Assembly (NCBI GenBank): GCA_014529385.2
Contig: CM043953.1
Span: 82,094,338-82,158,337 of the forward strand
Length of the DNA stretch: 64,000 nucleotides
Direction of reading: 5' to 3'
Source of the DNA: Adiantum capillus-veneris
Lineage: Eukaryota > Streptophyta > Polypodiopsida > Polypodiales > Pteridaceae
Shown: one piece after another, positions 10,689 through 22,533 of the stretch
How the letters are laid out: the number at the start of each line of letters is the position of its first letter
Position numbering within the stretch: position 1 is the stretch's first letter
Notes under the pieces: model-generated
The model's database searches: none
What the model saw: only the letters and a program-made list of their open reading frames with translations
Told to the model about the DNA's origin: nothing
Translations under genes and position numbers: made by a program

Positions 10689-13273
10689 ATGGCTAACAAC
10701 AACACAAATGTGTTCAAGATGTTTGATGTTGAGGACAAATTGGATGGGGACAATTACCCTGTGTGGGCTTACATGATGCAACATGTTCTTGTGTCAAAGG
10801 GCGTCTAGAATATTGTGCAGGGCATTGATGTACGTCCTGGTTTTAAGGATGTAGGTGATGTTGAGGATGTTGCAGGTCTTGCTGCAAGAATTGCTGCTAT
10901 TAGAGTTGTTTTGCCTACGGTAGAACAAGCTCGTTAGGATGTAAAGGATGCGCAGTCTCATGCGTTGATTGTGTTGTCTGTGAAGCGCACCATTACTCCT
11001 CACATTCGTTCAACAAAATCTATAAAACAGGCTCGGGATATTCTAGCAGGTCTTTATGCAAAGCCGCAATGAGGCTAAAATTGCTTTGCTGCGTAAAGAG
11101 CTGGAATCGAAGATTATGCATGAGGAAGATGATATGGATACTTTCCTTGCTAATGTCAAGGATATCAACGAGCAACTTATTTCTGCATGTGAAGTCATTT
11201 CAAACAGTTCCCTTGTGCAGACTGTTCTTGATGCCTTACCAGATTCTTACCAGACTTTTGCTAGTACTTGGAGACTTATGACCCAAGGAAATCATGAAGT
11301 TGTCAAGTTTGATGCATTATGCGCATTGCTATTGCAAGAGTCACTTTCTAAAAAAAAACAGGACTAGGCGGCGTGCAGTTGAACAAGCTTTTATTGATTC
11401 TCAAAGAAAGGGTGGTAACAGCAATGCAACCACTTCTTATGGTTCTGCTGCGAGTGGCAAAAATTATGTTCCCAATGCTTTTGTTGGCAGCAATTCGTTT
11501 AGAAATTCTAGTGATAAGGGAAAAAAGAAGATGCATTGCCATTATTGTAAAGCTAATGATCACTTGATCAAGCAGTGTCCTAAGTTGAAGGCCAAAGAGG
11601 CTGAGAAGAAAGAGGGTGGTTCCACTGCAAATGCTGGTTCCACTACAAATGCACTCATTGTTGAGTCTTGTGAAAGGAGACTATGATGTTGATGTTGATG
11701 CAGAATGGGCTTTTAGTATAGAGTGCACTTACAATCCTGTTGTCCATGATTCATGCATGTCAATTGCTGCAGATTCACATGTGTGGTATTTTGACAGTGG
11801 TGCTACAAAGCACATTACCTCACATCGTGAATTTTTCACCTCTCTCAAGTCTGTCCCTCATGGGAATTCAGTCACTTGTGCCAACAATGCCTCTTATCCG
11901 GTTCAGGGAGCTGGAAAGATTGTACTTATTGCTGCAAATGGCAGTTCTTTCACACTTGTTGATGCACTTTATGTAACTTGGATCAAGAAGAATCTTTTCT
12001 CTGTATATGCATTTGATAGACTTGGACTTGTAGTCAAATTTGTGGATGACAAATGTACAGTTCATGATCTCAATTTTGGTGATGAAATTGTTGCATCTGG
12101 GCTTTTGTGTCGTGGGCTGTATAAGCTCACTTTGTATGACAAGTGTGGACAAAATTTTGCAAATGTAGTTGTCGACTCAAGGGCTATTTCAGATTCAAAA
12201 CTTTGGCATGCACGTTTTGGTCATCTGAATTTTTCCAGTTTGCTGCGTTTGCAGAAATATGATATGGTTGCTTCTTTGCCGCCTCTTGAAGCACCTATCA
12301 AACATGTTTGTGAAGGCTACATTTTGGGTAAGATGCAGCGTCCGAAGTTTCCAAAGGATGGTTCAGTTAGGGCCACATGCCGGTTTTGCAGCTTGTGCAT
12401 AGTGATGTTTGTGGGCCCATGCAAACTCCGTCCTTGGGCAATTACCTTTACTTTGTTACTTTCATTGATGATTATCCCAAGCATGCATGGGTATTTCCGC
12501 TTAAAGCGAAGTCCGAAGTTTTTATGTGCCTTAAACAATTTTTGGCTATGGCTGAAAATGTATCAAAATGTACTATGGGCACCCTCCATTCCGATCGAGG
12601 GGGGAGTACATGTCTCATGAATTTAATCCATTTCTCGCTAGTCGTAGGATAAAACACCAATGTACAGTGCCTTATAGGCCTTAGCAAAATGGTGTTGTTG
12701 AGAGGAAAAACAGGTCACTTACGAAAATGGCACGATGTATGGTCAAAAGTCAAGCTTTGCCGCATTCTTTTTGGCTTGAGGCCATCATGTGTGCCACTTA
12801 TGTACTGAACAGATGTCCTACGAAAGCTTTGCAGTCTATTACTCCATATGAAGCATGGCATGATAGAAAGCCTTTTATTGAACACATGCGTGTTTTTGGC
12901 TGTTTGGCATAAGCTTTGGTGCCACAAACACAACGCAAAAAATTGGATGATAAGGCTATCAAATGTGTTTTTGTTGGTTACAGTACTGAAAGCAAAGGTT
13001 ACGGGTTGTATCATCCGCACAGGGTGTTGGACAGGACACTGCCAACACTTCTACACTGACAGTCAGAGCGCATTGGCGGTTGCAAGGAACCCAATTTTTC
13101 ATGCTCGCACAAAGCACATTGAGGTGCACTACCACTATGTCAGGGAGAGGCCCTTAGTAGGAGAGATCAGCTTGGCTTATGTGCCAACACACAACAACCT
13201 TGCAGATCCTTTCACAAAGGCATTGTCCCGTGAGAAGCTCAAAGCTTTGGGCTTACTCCCCTTTGTGGATTGA
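10689..13273 (+). pseudogene. gag-pol of Copia element A (gag, CCHC, protease, integrase, RNase H; RT absent)
   Basis: Gag starts at ATG 10689 ('MANNNTNVFKMFDVEDKL', then the 'LDGDNYPVWAYMMQ' capsid motif) and meets a stop at 10806. It continues in pieces (11056-11367) to a zinc knuckle CHYCKANDHLIKQC near 11530-11575. Protease has 'WYFDSGATKHITS' (about 11787). The pre-integrase zinc region has 'LWHARFGHLNF' and 'CEG.ILGKMQR'. Integrase core has 'HSDVCGPMQT' and 'FVTFIDDY' in shifted frames, and 'THMRVFGCLA'-like sequence up to about 13015. At about 13020 the integrase tail is joined directly to the RNase H segment 'TDSQSALAVARNPIFHARTK', ending 'ALGLLPFVD'. In the related copy G roughly 1.7 kb of RT separates these points, so this is an internal deletion. 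Many stops and frameshifts confirm loss of function. Confidence 0.85.
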
Positions 13274-13347
13274 TCATGTCCTCAGGGCATGGCACTTCCC
13301 TTTACTCATTTGCTAGCTCTCATTCACCGCATCCTCCAGGGGGGATT

Positions 13348-13558
13348 TGTTACCATATACATGTGGTAGTGATGTGTGTGAACACACTAGGACCGTCAGG
13401 ACATTTTTTCCCTCTTTGGGAGGTTTTTTCTCCCGTGCATTGTATAGGGCTATCTATCTTTCCATTGCACACTAAGTAACACACACTCTATTGTGTGCCT
13501 TGAGCTTCTTTCGTCTTCTCCGAGTTGTGTGCGTTTCTCTGCAACCCTAATTCCAACA
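13348..13558 (+). repeat. 3' LTR of Copia element A
   Basis: Starts TGTTACC immediately after the polypurine tract (CCAGGGGGGATT) and ends CCAACA. Compared with the 5' LTR it lacks about 16 bp (TATACGCCCATCACTC), lost between short TATA/TAG repeats. Confidence 0.9.
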
Positions 13559-13613
13559 ATCGTGGCTATGAACATTGCCATGTACTCACCCTCACAACTG
13601 GAAGTGGACATAG
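13559..13613 (-). mobile_element. Copia element C, left fragment (RNase H, antisense)
   Basis: Matches 45072-45118 in element G ('GTACTCA.CCTCACAACT.GAAGTGG'), part of the Copia RNase H reading frame on the minus strand. Its continuation lies at 30676-31065, on the other side of element B, showing that B inserted into C. Confidence 0.8.
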
Positions 13614-13618
13614 TAAGT

Positions 13619-13939
13619 TGTTAACCCTCACGGCTCACGGACACCCTATCACCTACGACGGACGTTGTAACCTACGGTGGACATTGTATTATTTATTTGG
13701 TAGAGTCAGGTACCGGGCTTGTCGGCCCAATAGGAAAAGGGTAAGAGTGATCGCCAATGAGAGGCGCACTCTAACTGGAACATTCAAGGGATTAGTTGGC
13801 TAAGCATGGGCGCCCAAGTGTGAATGGGGCGAGCTCATATAAAAGTCAATTAAACCTAAAATTCACTCATTCTCTCATTTGTGCAATAGAAGAGTGCTCT
13901 TGCTCCATCTCCATCTCCATCTTCTTCTTCTTCACCTCC

Positions 13940-14003
<64 letters not shown>

Positions 14004-14247
14004 GTGTGCGATCGAGCATTGCGACGACGGCACGACGGCGGCGAAGCAGTTGAGCGCAGCGAAGCGGCGGCTCCTTCTTCTTCGCGGTGAGGAATCCTCC
14101 ACGAAGCAAGCGTAGAGCGGTGAGTGACACACCATCGCCTTCTTTGAGCTTACTAGTTTAGGCTTGTTGTGTGCTTGGATCCATTTGTGGCTCGCACACA
14201 ATGTATTGGCAAGTTCCTTGCATTGACACGTGCGACATACGCGCACA
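13619..14247 (+). repeat. 5' LTR of element B, carrying (GT)n(GA)n
   Basis: 629 bp, TG...CA. Contains a compound microsatellite (GT at 13941-13981, then GA to 14004) that is also present, shorter, in the 3' LTR and in the LTR of element D, so it belongs to the LTR itself. Long ORFs across it are low-complexity and not genes. Confidence 0.93.
13836..13845 (+). promoter_or_regulatory. Putative TATA box in the element B LTR
   Basis: CATATAAAAG lies mid-LTR and is conserved in the 3' LTR and, as CATATAAGAG, in element D. Transcription would start about 30 bp downstream, before the GT/GA tract. Confidence 0.6.
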
Positions 14248-14250
14248 TTT

Positions 14251-14270
14251 TTGGCGCTGTTGCCGGGGAA
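14251..14270 (+). promoter_or_regulatory. Primer binding site, tRNA-Asp type
   Basis: TTGGCGCTGTTGCCGGGGAA follows the LTR by 3 bp and differs by one base from the tRNA-Asp complementary site (TGGCGCCGTTGCCGGGGA) used by Athila/Tat-type elements. Confidence 0.85.
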
Positions 14271-14343
14271 TGCCATGCATTAAGCTCAAGTAGCACTCTG
14301 TGCTTCTCTGTGGTGCAATTTCAATTATAGGAAAGGTAGGGAA

Positions 14344-14383
<40 letters not shown>

Positions 14384-15036
14384 GGAAGAGGGATTTGGTG
14401 TTATACTGTGTGTTTTTTTTGTTAATGGAGATTTCAAAGGTAATGTGTTTATTCTCTGTGTATTAAGGTAGTTAGTTTTTTTTTGTTAATGGAGATTTCA
14501 AAGGTTCTGTGTTTATTCTCTGTGTATTAAGGTAGTTAGTTTTCTGTGTACAGTAAGTAGGAAGTAGATTAGTGAGAGTTAATAGTGTGTTAGTGTGTAA
14601 GAGTAAATGTATTAGTTAGAAGTAGGTAGATAGAGTGTGTGTGTGCTCTCGCGCAGGCCGCGACGACCTTATCTTTTTTTTTTTAAATTAAAAAAAATTT
14701 AAAGGTAGGACATGGATCGGGAATATCTCCCAGACCCAAGCCCAAGCTCACGCTCAGGCCTAGGCCTAAGTCGCCTTTAAAAAAAACGAATTTTAGCTTC
14801 ACACGTAGCTAAAAATCGATTTTTTGAGGACCAACGGAACGTCAGATGCCCGAAAATTGTGTTGTAAAGCACACAGCGACCCTCTAAGTGATACGCTCGT
14901 TTCGAGATATCACACACTTTAATTAAAAAAATCAAACATTAAAAAACATTTAAAAAACATCAAAAACAAGAAAAAATCAAGTAGAAAACGGGGTGCAAAA
15001 CACCCACAAAACAAAGCAAGTAACCTTTAAGGGTAC
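14271..15036 (+). other. Leader of element B with GT tract and 64-bp tandem duplication
   Basis: Untranslated leader. Holds a (GT)n tract at 14347-14381, a two-copy 64-bp tandem repeat (14421-14484 and 14485-14548, unit GTTAATGGAGATTTCAAAGG...) and pyrimidine- and A-rich stretches. Element D carries a related leader with its own partial duplication around 33640-33720. Confidence 0.7.
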
Positions 15037-17651
15037 TTGCCGACACTTGTAGGGCACCCAAAGCACTTGTATCTACGCTCTGGTCGTGTGCTAGAGTCCG
15101 AACAACTAGCTAGTGCTTCCATTTACGGGGGTACTCACTATCCTTCAACGCTAGGGTCTACGCCCTTGGCGGGGACCCAAGGTAGTGCAACCCAAGACCC
15201 AAATATAGCGGCTAGCGACTCTTCCTCTGACTACGATATTATGGAAGAGCATCTTACACAAAGCCCCAGGGGAACAAATGAAACCGTGCCTAGCTGGGCC
15301 CAACAACCTGGAACTAGTGTTTTTAGCCGTTTGATGGAAACTTTTAGTAGAGCTACGCGCTCTGAATCTACGGCTAGTGAAGTAAACGAAGGGGGTGGGG
15401 AAGTAGAATCACCATTCACATCTCCTGTAGACCCCACACTCCCTCAGAGTGTCCACATGGACATTCTACCTACCTCATTTAATGAGGGCCCGACCGAGCT
15501 ACCACCTTCCAAAGTCGCCTCTAAGGTAGTGGTGACTAAAAGTCAAAACACGGGAAGCAACAGTGCATCCACCTCACGGCAACCCTCTAGTACACCAAGT
15601 TTGGACGGGGTATTTCTCAATGAAAATTGGGAATATGACCTACACTCGGAGACTTTGACTGACCTATACATGGGCTACACATACCATGTGGGTTGGTTAG
15701 AAGTTGTACAATCCACATCTAGTGCCACTAGTCTAGAGGAACAACAACACATGATCTGCAATGTCATCCATAGGATTATCCAGTCCGAGAGGCAAAATCG
15801 AGGAATAAGCATACCTTCGACGGGTCCTATGCGATTTTTAGACACGGGCAAAGGGAAACAACCCACTCTATCACAAATGGAGACTCCCCCAGTGAGTCCC
15901 ATCGATCCCCCATATGTTGTTTCGCCAGGGGTCTTAATGCAATCTGAGCCCACAAGTGATAGCTTTACTTTTCCAAGTCTAGCTCATCTTTCCCTTGATG
16001 CCACCACGGCTACCATGCCTACCCCAATGATGGGCATGCCAAGAAACACGCCATGGACCTCATTTGTTAGTAAAGCACCACTACATGGTAGCTCAATGCC
16101 TGCAACAGTACCTACAAGTGTGTACCAATCGTATGCACCTATGGCTCACACTCATGTAGTCCCTACCCCTCCCATTGTTTCAACTACCTATGCTCCACAA
16201 CCACAATACACAAGTTCTTATTCCCATGGGACTATACCGGCTAGCATTAGCATGTCACATCCGACGTCTGTTATGCCTAGGGCCACCCATATGAACTATG
16301 GACCACCACATGGCACAACATCATACCAGACGTGGAACCCAAGGGATTCCTATGCGCCAAGCCCGATGCCAATACCTACTCCACATGTAGTCTCTGGAGC
16401 ACCTCCACCCACGGTGCCTGCTCACTTAGGTGACTTGGCAACATTTGCTCAAGCTATTGGTCGATCTATTGCTGAGAATATGCGTAACACGGCTGATAGA
16501 GAGCTTAGAAGTAAGGCAGTACAAATAGCCAAGCTCACACAAAAATTAGTGGAGACGGGGATGTGAGAAAGCATATCGAAGTGTTTGAACAAATATGCGA
16601 TTCTCTAGGAGAACACAATGACCTACATAAGAGCAATGCTTTAAGCCTAACCTTAAGTGGAAAGGCTGGGGATTGGTATAGAACCCTAAGGGTGGAAGAA
16701 AAAACGATTTACCCTACTCTTAAGAGACTGTTCTCAAAAGAATACATACGAGAGGGAATGCTTTGGGGTGTAGCCTCTCAGCTCCAGAAAGCCCAACGAG
16801 AGGAAGGAGAGTCGGTGAGAGACTTTATAAGTCGCTTGAAGCATTTGAATTCTCGTTGTAATCCAAATGAGCGCTTCAACAATAACCAATTGCTCGATAG
16901 ATTCATTAGGGGATTACGGCATGAGGATATCTACAATGGCCTAGTCATTAGAGGTATCACCACTTGGGAAGCAGTCACCACCAATGTGATCCAATTGGAG
17001 GATAATTTAATGATTCAAGGAGAAAGAGTGTATGTTGAGTCTAAATCTATTAGCTCACAAGCATCGGGGCATCAGCCAATGACCCTAAAGCCTATTGCTA
17101 AGGAGCCAAAGATATATGAAATGACTTTAGCAGATATCACCAAGGCTATTCAAGAGAGTGTTAGAGACAATCGTGTTCCGCAAAACAATCATATGTATCC
17201 AAGAAGGGAGCAACAATGGTGCTCAGTATGCTATGGACCGCATAGTACCAATGAATGCCCTACTTTTAGAGTAAAATTCAATGGGAACTGCAATGCGTGT
17301 GGGAGGTATGGTCATCAAGCTAAGGATTGCATAGTATTTAAACGTGCGATGGTGGCCAATAGACCAACCTTAGCATAGACAGACACACCTCGATTGCATG
17401 CATTGATGCCGGCCCCACCTCTTGAACAAACATCACAACATATGGTCCCTAAGGCCCAAAATGTTGTTCAAACAACATCCTTACTACCTCCAGTGCTAGG
17501 ACCGCAACCACCAGAGTCTTACCATGCACCGAGCAAAAGAAAAAACCGAGCGAGACCTCAAGTGCCCTTGACAAGTTCCACTCATCCTCTCTATCCACAA
17601 AAGGCTATTAATCAAGTGCTATTATGGACCACGACATGGGAACTGGAATGA
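15037..17651 (+). pseudogene. gag of element B (gag domain plus two zinc knuckles), frameshifted
   Basis: Two overlapping frames, 15037-16566 and 16563-17378, make one Gag. Comparison with element D shows a single frame across this point; B has lost one base in an A-run near 16540, creating the break. The N-terminal half is Ser/Thr/Pro-rich and probably disordered. The second part has the retrotransposon gag capsid signature ('GKAGDWYRTL', 'ESVRDFISRLKHLN', 'LLDRFIRGL') and two zinc knuckles, CSVCYGPHSTNEC and CNACGRYGHQAKDC. The first codon of the open frame is TTG (15037), where D has ATG; the first ATG in B's frame is near 15241, so the start is uncertain. A TAG at 17376-17378 is followed by a further low-complexity frame to 17651. 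The product would package element RNA in cytoplasmic particles. Confidence 0.8.
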
Positions 17652-17659
17652 ATTCCCCC

Positions 17660-18565
17660 CTCGTTCAGTGCTTTACTCCACGTTACTGCACTAACACGGC
17701 AGGTTTATCATAAGGGATAATGAGGGATAGTGAAGGAGTGCAAACGACATATTTTTTTAATATATTATTTCAAGTGAAGTTATGTACATCATGAGGCCTT
17801 GCATTGTTGTTCTATGACAACACTTCTTAGTCCTTGAGGGTGATGTGATCCTTGTAGATGTTGTACAACTTCTAGATGCAGATCTTCTCAGGGCATTTGC
17901 ATGTTTGCACAACAACAAGCTTCTTAAGGTTGCATATGGTGTCGTCTTCATTGCATTTAACTTTGACTTTCTTGCCAGGCCTGTCGTTGAGCATCACATC
18001 GATCATCTTGCCATATCATACTCAAGCGTCTTGCAATAGGGTTATTGCTAAGTAAAGAAGCTTCGACTCCATTATAACTGCATGCTTTTGGATATGTACC
18101 TTTGTATTACTCCTGGGTACTAATGTGTTATCTTGCGAGCAGCTTGAGATACAGGGAGGGTGATCATCGTTTGTCCATTATGTGGAAAGTAAATTGCATT
18201 ACTTGAAATGCTCAAAGAGCCAAATGCGTACATCTAGTCTCCGCCAAGCACAACATCAAAGGCAGGACCTGGAACCCGAACACATCAGAAGCATACTCTT
18301 GAATGCGGAAAGGGGAGACCATAAAAGAGCCAAGCATCATGCATGATAGTACTGGATGCCGCAATGAGCAGCTGCTCGCAGCGTTTGCTAGTGGTGGAGG
18401 AGAAGCGTAGGCGCTCTCTCCATGGCCTTGGTTTGCACGAAACCGGGTGAAGGGTTGTTGGACAAGAATAAAGCTCAAGGTATATTTCAGTAGGCAGTCG
18501 TCCTCGCCATACGCCAACAACAATACATTGATCCGGCAGGACATTTCTTGAGGCTCATCATGCTA

Positions 18566-18598
<33 letters not shown>

Positions 18599-19020
18599 AC
18601 ATACACACACGGTCTCTTCTCCCTTTCTTTTTGTGTCTCGCAACGTGAGATCCGTGCGTGTCTGCCTCGCGAGCTTGTGGAGCCCCCTTATGTAGTGAAG
18701 GCATCCTTTTTGGGGGGTAGGAGGGTAGGCGAATATTAGTCTAGAATCTTGTTTTTTAAATTAGAAGAGCAGCGCAGTAGGCAATTATTACGGGCTCCTT
18801 ATGGACTTCCTTTGGGACAGTGCTCGAAACAGTCCCGCGCCGGCGCGGGACTATTTCGAGCAGTGTCCCAAGTATGAATGAGAAGGAATCCCAAGTATGA
18901 ATGCATGCGCAGGTGTCAGAGTCTAGGTGCCATAGGCTGGAGGCAGCAAGGAGTGCGACATTATCACAGGGTGTGATCGATGTTGCCGACACTGCAGAGA
19001 TTCTACCTGCACATTCCTGC

Positions 19021-19022
<2 letters not shown>
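17660..19022. other. Unassigned DNA inserted in element B, upstream of LINE
   Basis: No recognisable gene. It interrupts the gag-pro reading region of B. Contains a (CT)n(CA)n microsatellite (about 18570-18612) and a 60-bp near-perfect palindrome at 18812-18871. Minus-strand ORFs at 17757-17951 and 18212-18544 show no motifs. Confidence 0.5.
18812..18871. repeat. Near-perfect 60-bp GC-rich palindrome without a spacer
   Basis: Left arm TTGGGACAGTGCTCGAAACA... and right arm ...TATTTCGAGCAGTGTCCCAA pair with two mismatches around the centre CGCGCCGGCGCG. It can form a cruciform or a very stable RNA hairpin. The surrounding 'CCCAAGTATGAATG' is repeated just downstream (18868 and 18890). Confidence 0.9.

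Positions 19023-19092
<70 letters not shown>
19023..19092. repeat. (GA)n tract at the LINE 3' end
   Basis: About 35 GA units directly abutting the LINE 3' UTR (on the minus strand the element ends in (TC)n rather than poly(A)). The sequence just left of it ('CCTGCACATTCCTGCGCTGA') recurs beside GA tracts to the right of the LINE. Confidence 0.9.
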
Positions 19093-19094
<2 letters not shown>

Positions 19095-19147
19095 TTCTAT
19101 TATCGTCCTGGGAGGTCAAATATGACCTATGGGACCAAATGAACATA

Positions 19148-22100
19148 TCACGTGGTGTGAGTGGAGTTCATAAGTGACTCTCGATGCTCAAAAATGACTG
19201 AAATGAGCGTCGCAATAAAGAGTCCACATCGTGGTTGGGAGAGGAAGGTATGTAGGGAGAGATCATGGCTGAATATATGGGGAAAAGAGGACCTAATGTG
19301 GTCAAAAGCTGAGCACTCAAGTAGTGTGTGGTACTCACTCTCTCGCACTTGACGAGGGCATAAGGTGCAAAGTCGATGACACTCCTCGCCAGTGCCCCAA
19401 CGTCCTGTCTCGCAGCGTAGAGAATGGGAGCTAAGACGAATGGAGGCAATGGTGCGGATCGCACTCAACGGGATGGGCTCAAGGATGTAGGAATGGGTTC
19501 GGTTACCTCGTTCCGAGAAGAAGAGAGATTTGTAGTTTGGAGCAACGTGTGTGGTGTAATGGCTGAAGCGAGAACCTCCGGATTTCTCCCAAGCCGTGAT
19601 ACATTGACGTTGTAAGAAGGCCTCATTAACTTGGGAGTTGATCGACGCATCCTTGACCAAGTGACATGCATCCCATCTTCCAAACCATTTCTTGATATCA
19701 AGCATCCACCCCGAGTTAGTATTTTGCTCTTGCATGTCTTTTGAACCATTTGACTTGCTTCATATGCGATTCTAGGAAGTCGATGCAAAGGGCTACGTTG
19801 TGTCTTACGCATGTACTCCACAACCCTTTGCATGCCCAAGACCTCAATGGGAAGCAATCCGGACTCAAGAAGTAAGAGCATGTAGGGTGTTTGTGTCTTG
19901 ACTTGGAGAAAGTTGGTGAGAAAATGCTTTTGGACATTCTCAAACTCTTTCCAAGTAGACTTCCCGATGCTTCCACCCCACACCTCCACTCCATAAAGAA
20001 GCACCGGTGTCACCAATGTGTCAAAGAGGTACTTTTTGAGAGCCCAACACTTGATCTCTCCTGCATTGCACATGTTCTGAAATGCATAATAAGCCCTCTT
20101 TCCGGCTTCCAAGCGACGCATTGCACAATTCTTCCATTTATGATTGGATGGAACCTCAAGGCCAAGGTACTTGAAGTGATCTACCACTTCAAGTTTCTCA
20201 TTGTTATATACAATGCATGGATTTTCATCATTGAGGGTCTTTACAAGCATAACCTTGGTTTTGGATCCATTCACGATCAGCCCGCTATGTAGGCAAAAGC
20301 GTTCCAAGACACTCATAAGCTTTTGTGCATCTTCTAAGGTATGTGCCAAGAGCACTACATCATCGGCATAAAGCAAAAGCATGATCACCGCATTTCCAAT
20401 CTTAACCTCTTCTATGCCTTCTTGCTGCATAAAGTCAAGAACCATGCATTCCAATTCATCAATGAGTAGCCCAAAGAGGGTTGGGGAAAGTGGGCATCCT
20501 TGTTTGACACCAATAGTGCTTGCAAAAAATTCTGAAATTCCATCTCCCATACGTAATCGACATATCACTTTTTGGTAGATGCGAAAGACTGCATGCATAA
20601 ATTCTCTCGGCACCTGAAGGCTTTGCATACGTCTCCAAAGATTTCCTTGCGGTACCATGTCAAAAGCTTTCTTGAAATCCACAAAGCAACAATATAACTT
20701 TTTTCCTTTCAATCGAGACGCTTCCATAAGAACTCGAAGAGTGACAAGGTGATCAATAGTGCTATGATGCTTTCGAAAACCTGCTTGGCCAAGTGCACGT
20801 TTGCCATTATTTTCAGCCCATTCACTTATCTTCATCTCCATGATACATCCAAATAACTTTGCCATTAAAGAACCAACCATTATAGTGCGATAGTTGTTCA
20901 CATTGTTTACATCTCCTCCTTTGTGCAAAGGTTTGATCCAATTTGCACTCCAATCATGAGGCATGCCATACTGAAGTGCAAGGTTAAACATATCGCATAT
21001 CCAATATCGTGTTTTCTTGCTTGTCCATTTAATCATTTCAGCCTTGACACCTTGAAGGTCACCTACCTTGCGAGTAGCAAGTTTCTCAAGCGCGCGGCAT
21101 ACATCTTCAATGGTAAAGAAGGGAGACATAAACGGAAGGGAGCTACAACACTCCATCTTATCAACATTGGGTTGCTCATAGACGTTCTTACAATGCATAT
21201 ACATATCCTCAAGAGTCAAGTCACCAAAGCTCTCAACGCGCTTGCCTTTTAGATTTTGCCAAAACTTGCCACATGCATGTGATTTCTCTTGTGCTAAAAG
21301 AAGTTGTTTTTCGACTTCCCACCTTCTCCTCTTCTTTTGAACAAGTGCTTTGTATGTGTGTGAACATTCCAAGTAAACTTCCTTGTCTTTGATTGCATCC
21401 AATCTTAGCAAGTGTTTTCGGGCTTGACTACATTCCATGTCAAACCATTTCTTCTTGGTGCTACCCTTCTTAGACCTTTTGCAAGACATGTGTTTCACCG
21501 AAAAGCATTCTTTCGCACAAGAGAAAATTACTTCTTTGAAAACTTTCCACTTGCATTCTAATGTTGGACTCTCTTGATTCTCTATCATGCTTAACATTTG
21601 GTCCACCATATCAACATATATAAGTGCTCGTTTGAAGTCTAGACGTAGGTACAAATGATTCACATCATGACTGGAGGCTACATGCTCGGGCCGTTTACCA
21701 CACTTAAGGTCAATACATAACATCCTATGATCCGATTTCGGATTCTATTCACCAAGTGTAAAGCTTTGTATGCATTCTAGAGTGGCTTCTGAGAACAACA
21801 TATAGTCAATCACGCTAGCACCGTTGTGCTTTCTACATGTAAAGTCATTGGTGCCTTGCCATAGAGATACACCATTTGCAATGAGCATTCCGGTACTATT
21901 GCACATATGTAGAAGTGACTTTCCATAGTGATCCACTTCTTTTGCATCATTAGAACTTCGATTATACATGTATGAGTCATCCATTCTTCTTGAGACATGC
22001 GGCATGTCTACTTGTTGTGTGTCGTGTTGTAACATATTTGTGCGAGCATTCATGTCTCCAAAAACAATGACTTCACCTTTATCCTTGTAATGAGCAATGT

Positions 22101-22527
22101 CTTCCTTTAGTTCCACAAAGGGCTGATTTCTATCCATATTCAAGCAAGCATAAAAGTTGGAGTCATAGTGAGGAATGTAGCAACCGGCCACAAACATGAC
22201 TTGACCATTTGGTGGGCTGATTTTCAGCCATAAGTAGCGTTTATACTTATCTTCTTTGACAATGGAAACATCTTTCAAACCCTTTTTGGTCATACATGCT
22301 ACGCCTCCTTGGCCTCTTCGTTGCTTTGCATTTTTGGCCCACATCAAAGAATGCACATCGTATTTGTCAAATCCAAGAATTCGTTGCGCATCATGCTCCC
22401 ATGTTTCGACAAGAAGTATCACATCGAAGTCATTGGTAAGCTCATCAATGCCAATTCCCGCATTCCATGGATACCCGTTACAATTCCAAAAGCTTATTCG
22501 CAAGCGTGAGTTGGTCTCATAGATCAT
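19148..22527 (-). pseudogene. LINE ORF2: AP endonuclease and reverse transcriptase, one stop and one frameshift
   Basis: Starts at a true ATG (22527). The endonuclease (22527-21748) has 'SFWNCNGYPWN', 'LVETW', 'VIVFGDMNA' and an 'SDH' end motif that lies just past an in-frame TAG at 21745-21747. The RT frame continues unshifted (21744-19465) with 'NYRTIMVGSLMAKLF', 'GQAGFRKHHSTIDHL', 'FVDFKKAFDMVPQ', 'GVKQGCPLSPTLFGLLIDEL' and the catalytic 'LLLYADDVVLL'. A frameshift near 19700-19735 moves the reading to the last segment (19735-19148), which holds the Cys/His module CTLCPRQVRESEYHTLLEC. The product nicks target DNA and reverse-transcribes LINE RNA there. The YADD, FVDF and QGCPLSP motifs are all intact, so restriction to two lesions implies recent activity. 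Confidence 0.9.
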
Positions 22528-22533
22528 GTGTCC

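Larger units (their letters stand above)
10113..13558 (+). mobile_element. Copia element A (RT-deleted LTR retrotransposon)
   Basis: Two similar LTRs (10113-10326 and 13348-13558) flank gag, protease, integrase and RNase H in the Ty1/copia order, but the reverse transcriptase is missing. Related LTRs occur at 41663-41845 and, on the minus strand, at 44461-44686. The full LTR of the family starts TGTTACCATATAC and ends AATTCCAACA; the 5' LTR here lacks about the first 15 bp. The left flank is gypsy integrase and the right flank is antisense Copia (element C), with no matching 5-bp target duplication, which suggests recombination between elements rather than a simple insertion. Confidence 0.85.

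Noticed and set aside
14251-14270. Possible tRNA-Asp gene fragment
   Set aside because: Only the 3' complementary segment is present, exactly after the LTR; it is a primer binding site.
13796-14276. ORFs inside the LTR of element B
   Set aside because: Span the LTR TATA region and microsatellite; repeated in the other LTR with different frames.
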